The notes under the pieces are model-generated. The model worked only from the letters and a program-made list of their open reading frames with translations, had not been told where the DNA came from and made no database searches. The translations under genes were made by a program, and so were the position numbers. Shown here in pieces: positions 26,004 through 33,754 of a stretch of DNA of 64,000 nucleotides (positions are counted from its first letter, which is position 1; each line of letters begins with the position of its first letter). This DNA comes from Verrucomicrobium sp. GAS474 (GTDB lineage: Bacteria > Verrucomicrobiota > Verrucomicrobiia > Methylacidiphilales > GAS474): NCBI RefSeq assembly GCF_900105685.1, contig NZ_LT629781.1:1736001-1800000 (forward strand), written 5' to 3'.

Positions 26004-27110
26004 ATGGAGTCCGGCCTCAATTCCGCCAGCAGCCTAGGCCGCGTCACTTCGGCTTCGTTTCCTTCCTCCAAAGAGACGGAGGGGAACGGGACCAACGGGG
26101 CGGCCCATCCCCTCCTGAACGGCGGCCAGAATACGGAGGCGATCGCCGCCCGTCTGAAGGAACTCGACGCCCGGATCCTTTCGCAGGCGGCCCTCTTCGA
26201 CGCCGATATCGTCGCTTACCTGGAATACGTCCTCCGCTGCCACGGGAAGCGGCTCCGCCCCACCCTCGCCCTCCTCTGCGGCGAGGCGACGGGGGGGATC
26301 AAGGAATCCCACCTCGACGTGGGGACGATCGTCGAGATGATCCACCTCGCCACCCTCGTCCATGACGACATCATGGACGGCGCCTCGCAGCGCCGGAACC
26401 AGCCGACCGCGTCGAGCCGCTGGGGAGCCGAGATCTCGGTCCTCGTCGGCGACTGCCTCTTTTCCCACGCCCTCCGGGTCTGTTCCTCGAAGTTCCCGCA
26501 GGAGGTGAGCCAGGTCATCTCCGGGGCGGTCTGCGAGGTCTGCACCGGGGAGATACTCCAGACGCAGCGCCGCTTCGACCTCAGCCTCAGCTTCGACGAC
26601 TACATCAAGATCGTCCGGATGAAGACCGGGGAACTCTTCCGCGTCTCGTGCCACCTCGCGGCCTGGGCCAACGGGGCCTCGCCGGAGACCGTCGCCGCCC
26701 TCGGCAAGTACGGGGAATCGCTCGGCGTGGCCTACCAGATCTACGACGACTGCCTCGACTTCCTCGGGACCGAGGAGGAGGCCGGGAAGACCCTCGGCAC
26801 CGACCTCGAAAAGGGGAAGATCACCCTCCCGTTCCTCTACCTCCTCCAGTCGACGAAGGGCAACGCCCGCGCCCACGAGGCGCTGTGCGAGGTCCTGCTC
26901 CACGGCAGCCCGAAGGACCGCCAGACCCTCGTGGCGCAGGTGAAAGAGCAGGGGGCGCTGGCGCAGACGCTGGAAACCCTCGCCTCCCACCTCGACGCCG
27001 CCGCCGAAGCGCTGAACGTCCTGCCGCCCTCCGAGGCGAAGGAAAGCCTCGCCGCGATCCCGATCGCCCTGGCCGGGCACGTGGCGGTATTGACGGGCGG
27101 ACGGGCTTAG
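26004..27110 (+). CDS. Trans-polyprenyl diphosphate synthase (IspB/HepT-like)
   Basis: Makes the long isoprenoid chain for a quinone side chain by adding isopentenyl diphosphate units. The first aspartate-rich motif is VHDDIMDGASQRR and the second is YDDCLDFLG, both with Mg2+-binding Asp pairs. LRPTLALLCGEATGG precedes the first. The residues before DDxxD (EMIHLATLV) have small side chains, which in this family allows long products (C35-C45), though chain length cannot be fixed by eye. Start at ATG 26004 (MESGLN), 368 residues; upstream frame adds a hydrophobic 14-residue piece of doubtful value. A composite repeat follows directly. Confidence 0.9.
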   Translation: MESGLNSASSLGRVTSASFPSSKETEGNGTNGAAHPLLNGGQNTEAIAARLKELDARILSQAALFDADIVAYLEYVLRCHGKRLRPTLALLCGEATGGIKESHLDVGTIVEMIHLATLVHDDIMDGASQRRNQPTASSRWGAEISVLVGDCLFSHALRVCSSKFPQEVSQVISGAVCEVCTGEILQTQRRFDLSLSFDDYIKIVRMKTGELFRVSCHLAAWANGASPETVAALGKYGESLGVAYQIYDDCLDFLGTEEEAGKTLGTDLEKGKITLPFLYLLQSTKGNARAHEALCEVLLHGSPKDRQTLVAQVKEQGALAQTLETLASHLDAAAEALNVLPPSEAKESLAAIPIALAGHVAVLTGGRA

Positions 27111-27114
27111 GCGC

Positions 27115-27370
27115 GTGATTCTCCCGATGGGAGTCAGGGCGTATTGGCCCCGTCTCTCCCTATCGCTCGTATCCTCGGGCGCTCCAGGAAGCAGCGGATT
27201 TTAAAACAGTTAGGAGATGAGGCGCAGGGGGAAACGCGTCCGCCTAGTTGAGGCCCTCAGAACAGGAGGTCACGGAGGGGCGGAGCCCCTCTGTGGCGTT
27301 AAAGCGGGTTACATCCAGCTGTACAGGGTCGACCGCGCAGGTCCCGAAGGGCTACCCCGCTCGGTGGCGT
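27115..27370 (-). repeat. Interspersed repeat, arm R6 (reverse) of composite element 2
   Basis: Left arm of the second composite, starting 5 bp after the prenyl synthetase stop: CTCCCGATGGGAGTCAGGGC at 27121 to TCCAGCTGTACAGGGTCGAC near 27314. All diagnostic blocks are 'b' type, like R5. The second small hairpin is altered (CTGTTCTGAGGG in forward sense), which matches the sequence bordering the insertion in R8. Confidence 0.88.
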
Positions 27371-27570
27371 TATCCAGCGTGGGTCTTCCCAGGCGCTCCG
27401 TGTCCCATACGCCTTATCTCTCAAGCGTTCCTCTCCCAGGCGCTCCGTATCCCATACGCCTTATCTCCCAAGCGTTCCTCTCCCATGCGCTCCGTGTCTC
27501 ATACGCCTTATCTCCCAAGCGCCCCTCTCCCATGCGCTTGGCAAACGGAACGCTTGGAAGACAAGGCGCA
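27371..27570. repeat. Centre of composite element 2 with three 47-bp tandem units
   Basis: Between facing arms R6 and R7. Three head-to-tail 47-bp units occupy 27390-27436, 27437-27483 and 27484-27530; each starts CA(G/T)GCGCTCCGT and ends CCTCTCC, with a few substitutions. They are followed by CATGCGCTTGGCAAACGGAA and CGCTTGGAAGACAAGGCGCA, homologous to the centre of composite 1, which has only one unit. The difference in unit number accounts for most of the length difference between the two elements. Confidence 0.85.
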
Positions 27571-27850
27571 CGGGGAAAGGGATCGCGGAACGGGAACCGC
27601 CCTTCGGGACTTGCGCGGTCAACCCTGTCCAGCTGGAGGCGATCCGCTTTATAGCCCAAGAGGGGCTTCGCCCCTCCTCGAACCTCCCCTTCGGAGGGCT
27701 TTGGTTAGGCGGACGCGCTTGGGCGGCGCCTCGTCTCTTAACTGGATAAAAATCCGCTGCTTCCCTGAGCGCCCGAGGGTGCGAGCGATAGGGAGAGACA
27801 GGGCCAATACGCCCCGACTCCTATTGGGAGAGAAGCGTATGGGAGAGGAA
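27571..27850 (+). repeat. Interspersed repeat, arm R7 (forward) of composite element 2
   Basis: Right arm of composite 2, from GGGGAAAGGGATCGCGGAAC to ACTCCTATTGGGAGAGAAGC near 27820. Blocks one to three are 'a' type, the fourth (GAGCGATAGGGAGAGACAGG) is 'b' type. It ends about 60 bp before the sigma factor start, so the sigma gene's promoter lies in or next to the repeat. Confidence 0.88.
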
Positions 27851-27913
27851 CGCCCCACAGAAACCGGATCTATGCTTGCGTCCCGGTACCCCGGCGTACT
27901 ACCCTCCGGGCCG

Positions 27914-28510
27914 ATGCAGGATTCCGCGCCCTCTCCGGGCCCGACTGACCGTGATTTGGTCAGTCGGGCGCAGGAGGGCGATTTGGCGGCCTTCGACGAG
28001 CTGGTCCTCCGCTACGAAAAGCCGATCCGGGTGACGCTCTATAATATCCTCCTCCACCACGAGGATACGAACGATGCGCTGATCGAGACCTTCACGAAGG
28101 CCTACCAGAACCTCGCCTCGTTCCGCGAGGAGGCCCAATTCTCCACTTGGCTCTACCGGATCGCGAAGAACACCGCGCTGAACCAGATCCGGAAGCGGAA
28201 ACGCCGCCCCTTCTTTTCCCCCTCCCAGGAAGAGGAAGAAGAGTTTTACGAGGGTAATAATTTCATTGATAATAATATTTCGGCTGATGTGACCCGTCAG
28301 ATCGAGAATCAGGAGCTGCAAAATAAATTGAACGAATCGCTCTCCCGGTTGTCAGAAGAACACAGAATGGTTGTATCCCTCTTCGACGTTCAAGGCATGA
28401 GTCACGCGGAAATCGCGGCGATCATGAAATGCACCGAAGGGACCGTCCGCTCCCGCTTGTTTTACGCCCATAAGCAGTTGCAAAAGTTTCTCAAAGATTA
28501 TAAACAGTAA
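27914..28510 (+). CDS. ECF-type RNA polymerase sigma factor
   Basis: Alternative sigma factor of the sigma-70 ECF group. Region 2 (about residues 25-95) includes FDELVLRYEKPIRVTLYNI and STWLYRIAKNTALNQIRKRK; region 4 (about 140-190) includes the helix-turn-helix GMSHAEIAAIMKCTEGTVRS. A linker of some 25 residues between them is strongly acidic (EEEEEF). I start at ATG 27914 (MQDSAP); ATG 27872 is possible but would add 14 residues without homology. It is followed at 19 bp by a membrane protein of anti-sigma type and then a dead HtrA-like protein, so all three likely form one signalling operon. Confidence 0.93.
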   Translation: MQDSAPSPGPTDRDLVSRAQEGDLAAFDELVLRYEKPIRVTLYNILLHHEDTNDALIETFTKAYQNLASFREEAQFSTWLYRIAKNTALNQIRKRKRRPFFSPSQEEEEEFYEGNNFIDNNISADVTRQIENQELQNKLNESLSRLSEEHRMVVSLFDVQGMSHAEIAAIMKCTEGTVRSRLFYAHKQLQKFLKDYKQ

Positions 28511-28529
28511 CATCCCCTCGAGGTTCCCC

Positions 28530-29078
28530 ATGCTTTTCCGCAAAGATACCGCTGATTCCGCCCTCGATCCCCAGATCGCCGCCCTGCTCCGTTCCCGCCA
28601 GGCGATGTTCTCTGAGACCCCTTCCGTCCTTCCCGATCTCCACCGCCGCCTCCGGGCCTCGGCCATGCGCCGCGTCTCCGTCCGGGAGGCCCTCGTCGCC
28701 CGCGTCTCGAACTGGATCGAGGAGCACCTCGCCCTCCAGTCCGGTCTCCGTTATGCCGGTGCCGCCGCCCTCCTCGCCGCCGCCGTCGTCGTCGGCCTCA
28801 ACCAGGCCTCGCTCGGCGAGAACGCGGGCGCCCCGATGCTGACGCTGAAGTCCGAAGCCGCCTCGGCCGTCTCCCCCACTCTCGCCCTCGCCACCCCCGG
28901 CGGCCGGGTCGACTACGCGATGAACGACGCCCAGCCCTCGATGGTCGCCGCCTCGCTCACCCTCGACCAGCAGATCGACCGCAGCACGGTCGGCGGCGAC
29001 CTGAATCCGACCCCGGCGAATGCCCAGTATATCCTGCCCAAGGCCCCTTCGACCTATGATTCGGTCGTGGCGTTCTAG
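28530..29078 (+). CDS. Single-pass membrane protein, probable anti-sigma factor
   Basis: 182 residues: a cytoplasmic N-terminal part of about 70 residues rich in Arg and Leu, one helix at about 75-95 (YAGAAALLAAAVVVGLN), and an extracytoplasmic part of about 85 residues of low complexity. No zinc-binding HxxxCxxC motif is seen. The position immediately after an ECF sigma gene, 19 bp away, and the topology are the basis for the anti-sigma call; the sequence alone does not show a known anti-sigma domain. The next gene begins one base after its stop codon. Confidence 0.6.
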   Translation: MLFRKDTADSALDPQIAALLRSRQAMFSETPSVLPDLHRRLRASAMRRVSVREALVARVSNWIEEHLALQSGLRYAGAAALLAAAVVVGLNQASLGENAGAPMLTLKSEAASAVSPTLALATPGGRVDYAMNDAQPSMVAASLTLDQQIDRSTVGGDLNPTPANAQYILPKAPSTYDSVVAF

Positions 29079-29079
29079 A

Positions 29080-30168
29080 ATGGTCCGGGATACGCGCTTC
29101 CTCAGCCTGAGCTTCGGCTCGGCCTTCTCCCTTCTCGTACTGGCCTCGGCCTCCCTCGGCCTCGGCACCCTCCCCGCCCGCGCGGAGAGCGCCTTCGACG
29201 CCATCGGCACCCAGGTCAACAAGGTCTTTGAAAACGGCAAGGCCTCGGTCGTCCGGGTTCACGCCGCCCAGGCCCCCCTGCCGGGGACGACCGACAGCTT
29301 CGAAACCATCGGCTCCGGCTTCTTCATCGACAACAAGGGGACCCTCGTCACCGCCGCCTCGATCATCGGCTTCAGCCCGGCGGTCTCCGTCGAGGTCGGC
29401 GGGCTGCGGCTGCCCGCGAAGATCCTCGGCCTCGATCCGCGCAGCGGCGTCGCCGTCCTCCAGGTCTTCGACGGGATCACCCCGTTCCTCACCTTCGGCA
29501 AGGAAGAGGATGTCCACACCGCCACCCCGATCGTCGCCATCGGCTTCCCGCTCAACCTTCCCTCGGCGCCGAGCTTCGGGATGGTGACCGGGTTCGACAC
29601 CCAATACCTCGGCCGCTTCTTCTCCTGCACCCACCTCCGCACCAGCCTCCCGATCAGCCCCGGCCAGATCGGCGGCCCGGTCCTCGACGGGCGCGGCGGG
29701 GTCGTCGGGATGCTGATCATGGCGGCCGACGAGCGGAAGTTCGCCTACGCGCTCCCCGCCTCGGCGATCCAGAAGATCGTCACCGACATCGCCGTCCACG
29801 GGCGGGTCGAGTACGGCTGGATCGGCGTCGGCGTCGATCCCCGGTCGGACTCGAACGACGTGAAGATCACCCAGCTCTTTGAATCGACCCCGGCCTCGAC
29901 CAGCGGCCTCCAGCCCGGCGACACCGTCGTCCGCATCGGGCCGCGTGAGATCGCCAAGGCCTCCGACGTCATCGACGCCTCGTTCTACTCCGAAGTCGGC
30001 GACGACCTCGCCGTGGTGGTGAACCGGAAAGGGAAGCTCCTGACCTACAAGTTCACGGTGGGCGAGCGGCCCTCGCGGTTGCCGGTGCCGATCCCGGCCA
30101 TCGTGCCGACCTCTCCTGCGGATGTGCCGCAGCAGGCGATCCCGGTTCGTGCCGACCTTCCCCGCTGA
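29080..30168 (+). CDS. Catalytically dead HtrA/DegS-like protein with PDZ domain
   Basis: Exported trypsin-fold protein of 362 residues: signal peptide (about 1-35, ending ARA), protease-like domain (45-215) and one PDZ domain (about 225-320; YGWIGVGVDP, GLQPGDTVVRIG). Aligned by eye to DegS/DegP, all three catalytic residues are changed: the His of TN.HV is Ser94 (TAASII), the Asp of TDLAVL is Gly123 (SGVAVL) and the Ser of GNSGG is Ile197 (GQIGG). It should bind but not cut. The start is ATG 29080, one base after the anti-sigma stop; an upstream ATG at 29020 would overlap that gene. A role as periplasmic sensor or decoy for the sigma module is inferred. Confidence 0.85.
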   Translation: MVRDTRFLSLSFGSAFSLLVLASASLGLGTLPARAESAFDAIGTQVNKVFENGKASVVRVHAAQAPLPGTTDSFETIGSGFFIDNKGTLVTAASIIGFSPAVSVEVGGLRLPAKILGLDPRSGVAVLQVFDGITPFLTFGKEEDVHTATPIVAIGFPLNLPSAPSFGMVTGFDTQYLGRFFSCTHLRTSLPISPGQIGGPVLDGRGGVVGMLIMAADERKFAYALPASAIQKIVTDIAVHGRVEYGWIGVGVDPRSDSNDVKITQLFESTPASTSGLQPGDTVVRIGPREIAKASDVIDASFYSEVGDDLAVVVNRKGKLLTYKFTVGERPSRLPVPIPAIVPTSPADVPQQAIPVRADLPR

Positions 30169-30210
30169 CCTGTCGCAGCAGGCGATCCTGGTGAGTGGGC
30201 ATTCGGTTTT

Positions 30211-30545
30211 AGGAAAGGGATCGCGGATTGGGGAGTGCCCTTCGGGGCTGGCGCGGTCGACCCTGTACAGCTGGAGGCGATCCGCTTTATAGCCCAAGAG
30301 GGGCTTCGCCCCTCCTGGAACTTGTCTCCCGACCCTGCAAGTTAGTTTCCCCTTTACGAGGTATTGCGCTATCGCGCAGGCAGTCCTGTTCTGAGGGCCT
30401 TAGCTAGGCGGACGCGCTTTGGCGGCGCCTCGTCTCCTCACTGGATTAAAATCGGATGGTTCCGGTACGCTCGAGGGTACGTACTGAAGGGGTAGACGGT
30501 ACCAATACGCCTAGACTCCTATTGGGAGAGGTGCGCTTGGGAGGA
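30211..30545 (+). repeat. Interspersed repeat, solo arm R8 (forward) with a 69-bp insert
   Basis: Copy of the 250-bp repeat in the convergent gap between the HtrA-like gene and alr. From GGAAAGGGATCGCGGATTGG near 30212 to ACTCCTATTGGGAGAGGTGC. Between CCTCCTGGAAC and CTGAGGGCC lie about 69 extra bases (30322-30390) that no other copy has. All four diagnostic blocks are 'a' type and it shares the GGATGGTTCC.GTACGC block with R3. The gap from 30169 to 30210 carries a duplicated piece of the preceding gene's 3' end. No gene is seen in the interval. Confidence 0.87.
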
Positions 30546-30588
30546 ATCACGCGTCCCAGTGGTGGGGGAACCGAAGCGGCTGTACGGT

Positions 30589-31761
30589 TTAGAAATTCCG
30601 ATACACGCGCGGCAACTTCAACGACGTTCCCGTCACGATCTCGTATGAAATCGTATCGGCCCGCTTCGCCAATTCGTCGGCGGTGATCTCCTGCTTTCCC
30701 TGCCTGCCCAAGAGCACGGCTTCGGCTCCGGCGTGGAGTTTCCTCGCGGGGACGCGGCTGGCGTCGACGACGATCTGGTCCATCGTCACCCGGCCCCGGA
30801 TCGGGCAGCGGACGCCGCCGATGAGGACGTCGGCGTTGTTGGAGAGATGGCGGGGGTAGGTGTCGCCGTAGCCGACGGAGACGGTGGCGAGGGTCTGGGC
30901 CTGCGGCAGCGTGTAGGTCGCGCCGTAGCTGACGGTCGTCCCCGCCGCCGCCTTGCGGACGAAGGTGACGCGGGCTTTCCAGCTCAGGATGGGCCGGAGG
31001 TGTTTCGCGTCGGCGGGGCGGGGCGGGAGGCCGTAGAGGGCGAGGCCCGGGCGGACCCACGCGGCCCCGGCGACGGCGCGGGGATGGTGGAGGAGGCCGG
31101 CGCTGTTCGCCGCATGCCACGGCAATCGGGGGAAGAGGGCGCGGAATTTTCCGAAGAGGGCGAGCTGCCTGCGCGTCTTCGCGTTGTCGCTGTCGGCGCT
31201 GGCGAAGTGGGTCATGATGCCGACGATGCGGACGCGGGGGAGGTGGGCGAGGATCCGGCTCAGTTCCTTCGCCGCCTCGGCGGGCGGGAGGCCGAGGCGG
31301 CCCATCCCGGTATCGACCTTGAAGTGGGCCTCGGCGACGGCGTCGGGCCCCAGTTTTTGCGCGGCCTTGGCGAGGGTCGCCGCCTCGGCGTGGGTCGAGA
31401 GGACGGGCCAGCCCCGGAGCGAGAGGACTTCCTCCAATTCCTGCGGCAGGACGGGGCTGGAGAGGAAGACGGGCGCCGGGTCTCTTTCTTTGCCCGAGGC
31501 GCGATAGGCACGGAGCTCGTCGAGGTCGGCGAGGCCGATGACGGCGTCGGGGAGGCGGCGGAGGATCTCGGGGACGATCGGCATGCCGTGGCCGTAGGCG
31601 TGCGATTTCACCATCGCGATGAGCCGGGGGGCGGGGGCCTTGCCCGCGTGCCGCTTCACCGTCGCGCGGAGGAAGGCGAGGTTGTGTCGGAGGGCGGCCC
31701 CGTCGATCTCCAGCCAGGTGCGGAGCGGGGGGGCAGCCAGTTTTCTGCTCTTGGTCTTCAT
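30589..31761 (-). CDS. alr: Alanine racemase
   Basis: PLP enzyme that makes D-alanine for peptidoglycan. The N-terminal barrel carries the PLP lysine, Lys52, in AMVKSHAYGHG; the second catalytic base is the Tyr of VSYGATYTL; GRVTMDQIVVDAS near the C-terminus is a family signature. The start is ATG 31761 (MKTKSRK), which overlaps the tsaB stop as ATGA; a longer frame reading 78 more residues is Arg/Pro-rich noise from the other strand. 390 residues, a bit longer than usual because of the N-terminal tail. It closes the sppA-CPBP-thiL-tsaE-tsaB-alr run. Confidence 0.96.
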   Translation of the reverse strand: MKTKSRKLAAPPLRTWLEIDGAALRHNLAFLRATVKRHAGKAPAPRLIAMVKSHAYGHGMPIVPEILRRLPDAVIGLADLDELRAYRASGKERDPAPVFLSSPVLPQELEEVLSLRGWPVLSTHAEAATLAKAAQKLGPDAVAEAHFKVDTGMGRLGLPPAEAAKELSRILAHLPRVRIVGIMTHFASADSDNAKTRRQLALFGKFRALFPRLPWHAANSAGLLHHPRAVAGAAWVRPGLALYGLPPRPADAKHLRPILSWKARVTFVRKAAAGTTVSYGATYTLPQAQTLATVSVGYGDTYPRHLSNNADVLIGGVRCPIRGRVTMDQIVVDASRVPARKLHAGAEAVLLGRQGKQEITADELAKRADTISYEIVTGTSLKLPRVYRNF

Positions 31762-32354
31762 GCCACGGGCTCCCGGAGGTAGATCGGCTCCAGCGTTTCC
31801 CCGGCGGGGGGGACGAGGAGGTCGAAGTGGGGCAGGTGAAGGAAGTCGGCGGCGCGGGGCGGGAGGGCCTCCGGGATCATCGGGAGGGGATCGGCGCTGA
31901 CGGCGAGGGTGACCTTCGAGGCCATTTCCTCGACGCCGTCGCGCGGGAGGAGGAACGATTCCCGCTCCAGCGTGCCGAGGGCGTAGAGGGTGCAATAGTA
32001 TTCCCCCCGGCGGGCGTCGGCGAAGACACCGAGGCGGGTGACGTGGGGGAGCTGGCGGGCGATCGAATCGCTGCTCCGCGCGCCGACGATCGGCGTCCGA
32101 TGCGGCAGCGCGAGTCCCTGCGCGGCGGCGAGGGCGACGCGGATGCCGGAGAAGGAGCCGGGCCCGAGACCGACGATGATCTTCGTGAGGGGGCGGTCGC
32201 GGAGGTTGAATTTCGCGAGGGCGGGGAAGAGGGTCGTCGAGTGGCGCTCGCGCCCGCCCTGGCCGGAGAAGGTCTCGACCTGGAGGACGTTCCCGGCGGC
32301 GTCGCCGAGGGCGGCGGAGCCGTGGGAGGAGGAGGTGTCGATGGCGAGGATCAT
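31758..32354 (-). CDS. tsaB: tRNA t6A biosynthesis protein TsaB
   Basis: Non-catalytic partner of TsaD in the threonylcarbamoyl transfer to tRNA A37. The actin-like fold is marked by MILAIDTSSSHGSAALG at the N-terminus and GLGPGSFSGIRVALAAAQGLA around residues 65-85. At 198 residues it is at the short end of the family. It sits 43 bp downstream of tsaE and overlaps alr by four bases. tsaD and tsaC are not in the window. Confidence 0.93.
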   Translation of the reverse strand: MILAIDTSSSHGSAALGDAAGNVLQVETFSGQGGRERHSTTLFPALAKFNLRDRPLTKIIVGLGPGSFSGIRVALAAAQGLALPHRTPIVGARSSDSIARQLPHVTRLGVFADARRGEYYCTLYALGTLERESFLLPRDGVEEMASKVTLAVSADPLPMIPEALPPRAADFLHLPHFDLLVPPAGETLEPIYLREPVA

Positions 32355-32397
32355 GCGACGGAGGGGGAGGGAAGGATGGGGCTTCGGCGCGGGGGGG

Positions 32398-32856
32398 TCA
32401 AAACTCTTTCGTCGAGGAGGCTCCGACGGCGAAGCGGCGGCGGCCGTCGGGGAGCGGCTCGATCGTGAGGTGGAGGGTGGAGGCGGGGAGGAGCGGGGCG
32501 ATCCTCTCCGGCCATTCGACGACGGCGACGCCCCGGCCCTCGTCGTAGTCGAGGTAGTCCTCGACGCCGAAGCGGCGGGCCTCCTCGACGGTCTCGACGC
32601 GGTAGAGGTCGAGGTGGCAGAGGGGGAGGCGGGCTCCGGGATACTCGTGGACGAGGGAGAAGGTCGGGCTCGTCACGTCGCCCCGGTAGCCGAGGGCGCG
32701 GGCGAGGCCGCGGGTGAACTCGGTCTTCCCCGCGCCGAGGGGGCCGTGGAGGGCGATGATCTCGCCGCCCCGGAGGGTGGCGGCGAGGGCGGCGGCGAGG
32801 GCGTGGGTCTCCCCGGCGGTCTCGACGAGGGCGGGGAAGAGATCGGTCGCGCTCAT
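32398..32856 (-). CDS. tsaE: tRNA t6A biosynthesis ATPase TsaE
   Basis: P-loop ATPase that resets the TsaBD complex. Walker A is GPLGAGKTEFTRG with Lys44; TSPTFSLVHEY and HLDLYRV are the TsaE hallmark segments, and VVEWPERI is the following conserved strand. 152 residues is typical. The start codon lies one base after the thiL stop, so translation is probably coupled. Confidence 0.95.
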   Translation of the reverse strand: MSATDLFPALVETAGETHALAAALAATLRGGEIIALHGPLGAGKTEFTRGLARALGYRGDVTSPTFSLVHEYPGARLPLCHLDLYRVETVEEARRFGVEDYLDYDEGRGVAVVEWPERIAPLLPASTLHLTIEPLPDGRRRFAVGASSTKEF

Positions 32857-32857
32857 C

Positions 32858-33745
32858 TCATTTTTCCAGGTGGTCGTAGCCGCGTCCGAGGGAGGCGGGC
32901 TTTTCCCCCGCGCCCGGTTTCGTCAACGCGCCGATCCGGGTGAGGCGGAGGGAGGGGAAGGATTTCTTCCACGCCCGTTCGAGCCGGACGCGGGAGGCGG
33001 CGGGGGCGGCGAAGAGGAGTTCGTAGTCTTCCCCGTCGGTCAGCGCGGCGCGAAGGGTCGCCCGGGGCGTGCGCGGGATCGCCGTCCGGTCGAGGCGGAA
33101 GCCGCAGCGGCTCGCCTTGGCCAGCCGGGGGAGGTCGGCGGCGAGGCCGTCGCTGAGATCCATCGCGGCGGTGGCGAGGCCGTGCTTCGCGAGCCACGCG
33201 CCCTCGGCGAGGCGGGGCTCGAAGGCGAGGTGCTTGGCCCGGTTTCCGCCGCGCAGGGAGGCCCCGAGGGTGCCGGTGACCCAGAGGTCGTCCCCGGCCC
33301 GGCCGCCGGAACGGAGGAGCGGCCTGGAGGGAAAGGTGCCGAGGAGGGTGACGGAGAGGAGGAGCTTGGGCGAACGGGTCGTCTCCCCTCCGGCGAGGGC
33401 GACGCCGTGGCGGTGCGCCAGGGCCTCGATTCCGCGATAGATCGCGGCGATGCGGGCGGGGGAGAATCCGGGCGGCAACGCGAGGGTGACGAGGGCGTGG
33501 GTCGGCGTTCCCCCCATCGCGGCGGCGTCGCTCAGGTTCCGGGCCAGCGCCTTCCGCCCGACGAGGGGGCCGGGCGTCCGCGCGGTGAAGTGGAGCCCCT
33601 CGACGACGGCGTCGGTCTTGAAGAAGAGGGCGGGGCCTCCCTTTTGCGGGACGACGACGGCGCAGTCGTCGCCGGGGCCGACGGGCATCGAGGCCGAGGC
33701 TTTCCACTTCCGGGTCAGGGCGGCGATGAAGCGGTCTTCGTTCAT
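32858..33745 (-). CDS. thiL: Thiamine-monophosphate kinase
   Basis: Phosphorylates thiamine monophosphate to the diphosphate cofactor. Members of this PurM-like family bind Mg-ATP through aspartates: GPGDDCAVV (Asp26-Asp27), MDLSDGLAADLPRLA and DGEDYELLFA are all present. The 295-residue length is slightly short. It lies between a CPBP membrane protease and tsaE, with 9 bp and 1 bp spacing. No other thiamine gene is close. Confidence 0.94.
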   Translation of the reverse strand: MNEDRFIAALTRKWKASASMPVGPGDDCAVVVPQKGGPALFFKTDAVVEGLHFTARTPGPLVGRKALARNLSDAAAMGGTPTHALVTLALPPGFSPARIAAIYRGIEALAHRHGVALAGGETTRSPKLLLSVTLLGTFPSRPLLRSGGRAGDDLWVTGTLGASLRGGNRAKHLAFEPRLAEGAWLAKHGLATAAMDLSDGLAADLPRLAKASRCGFRLDRTAIPRTPRATLRAALTDGEDYELLFAAPAASRVRLERAWKKSFPSLRLTRIGALTKPGAGEKPASLGRGYDHLEK

Positions 33746-33754
33746 GGCTGGCGA

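Noticed and set aside
27248-27913. N-terminal extension of the sigma factor through repeat R7
   Set aside because: The extension translates repeat DNA; sigma homology starts after ATG 27914.
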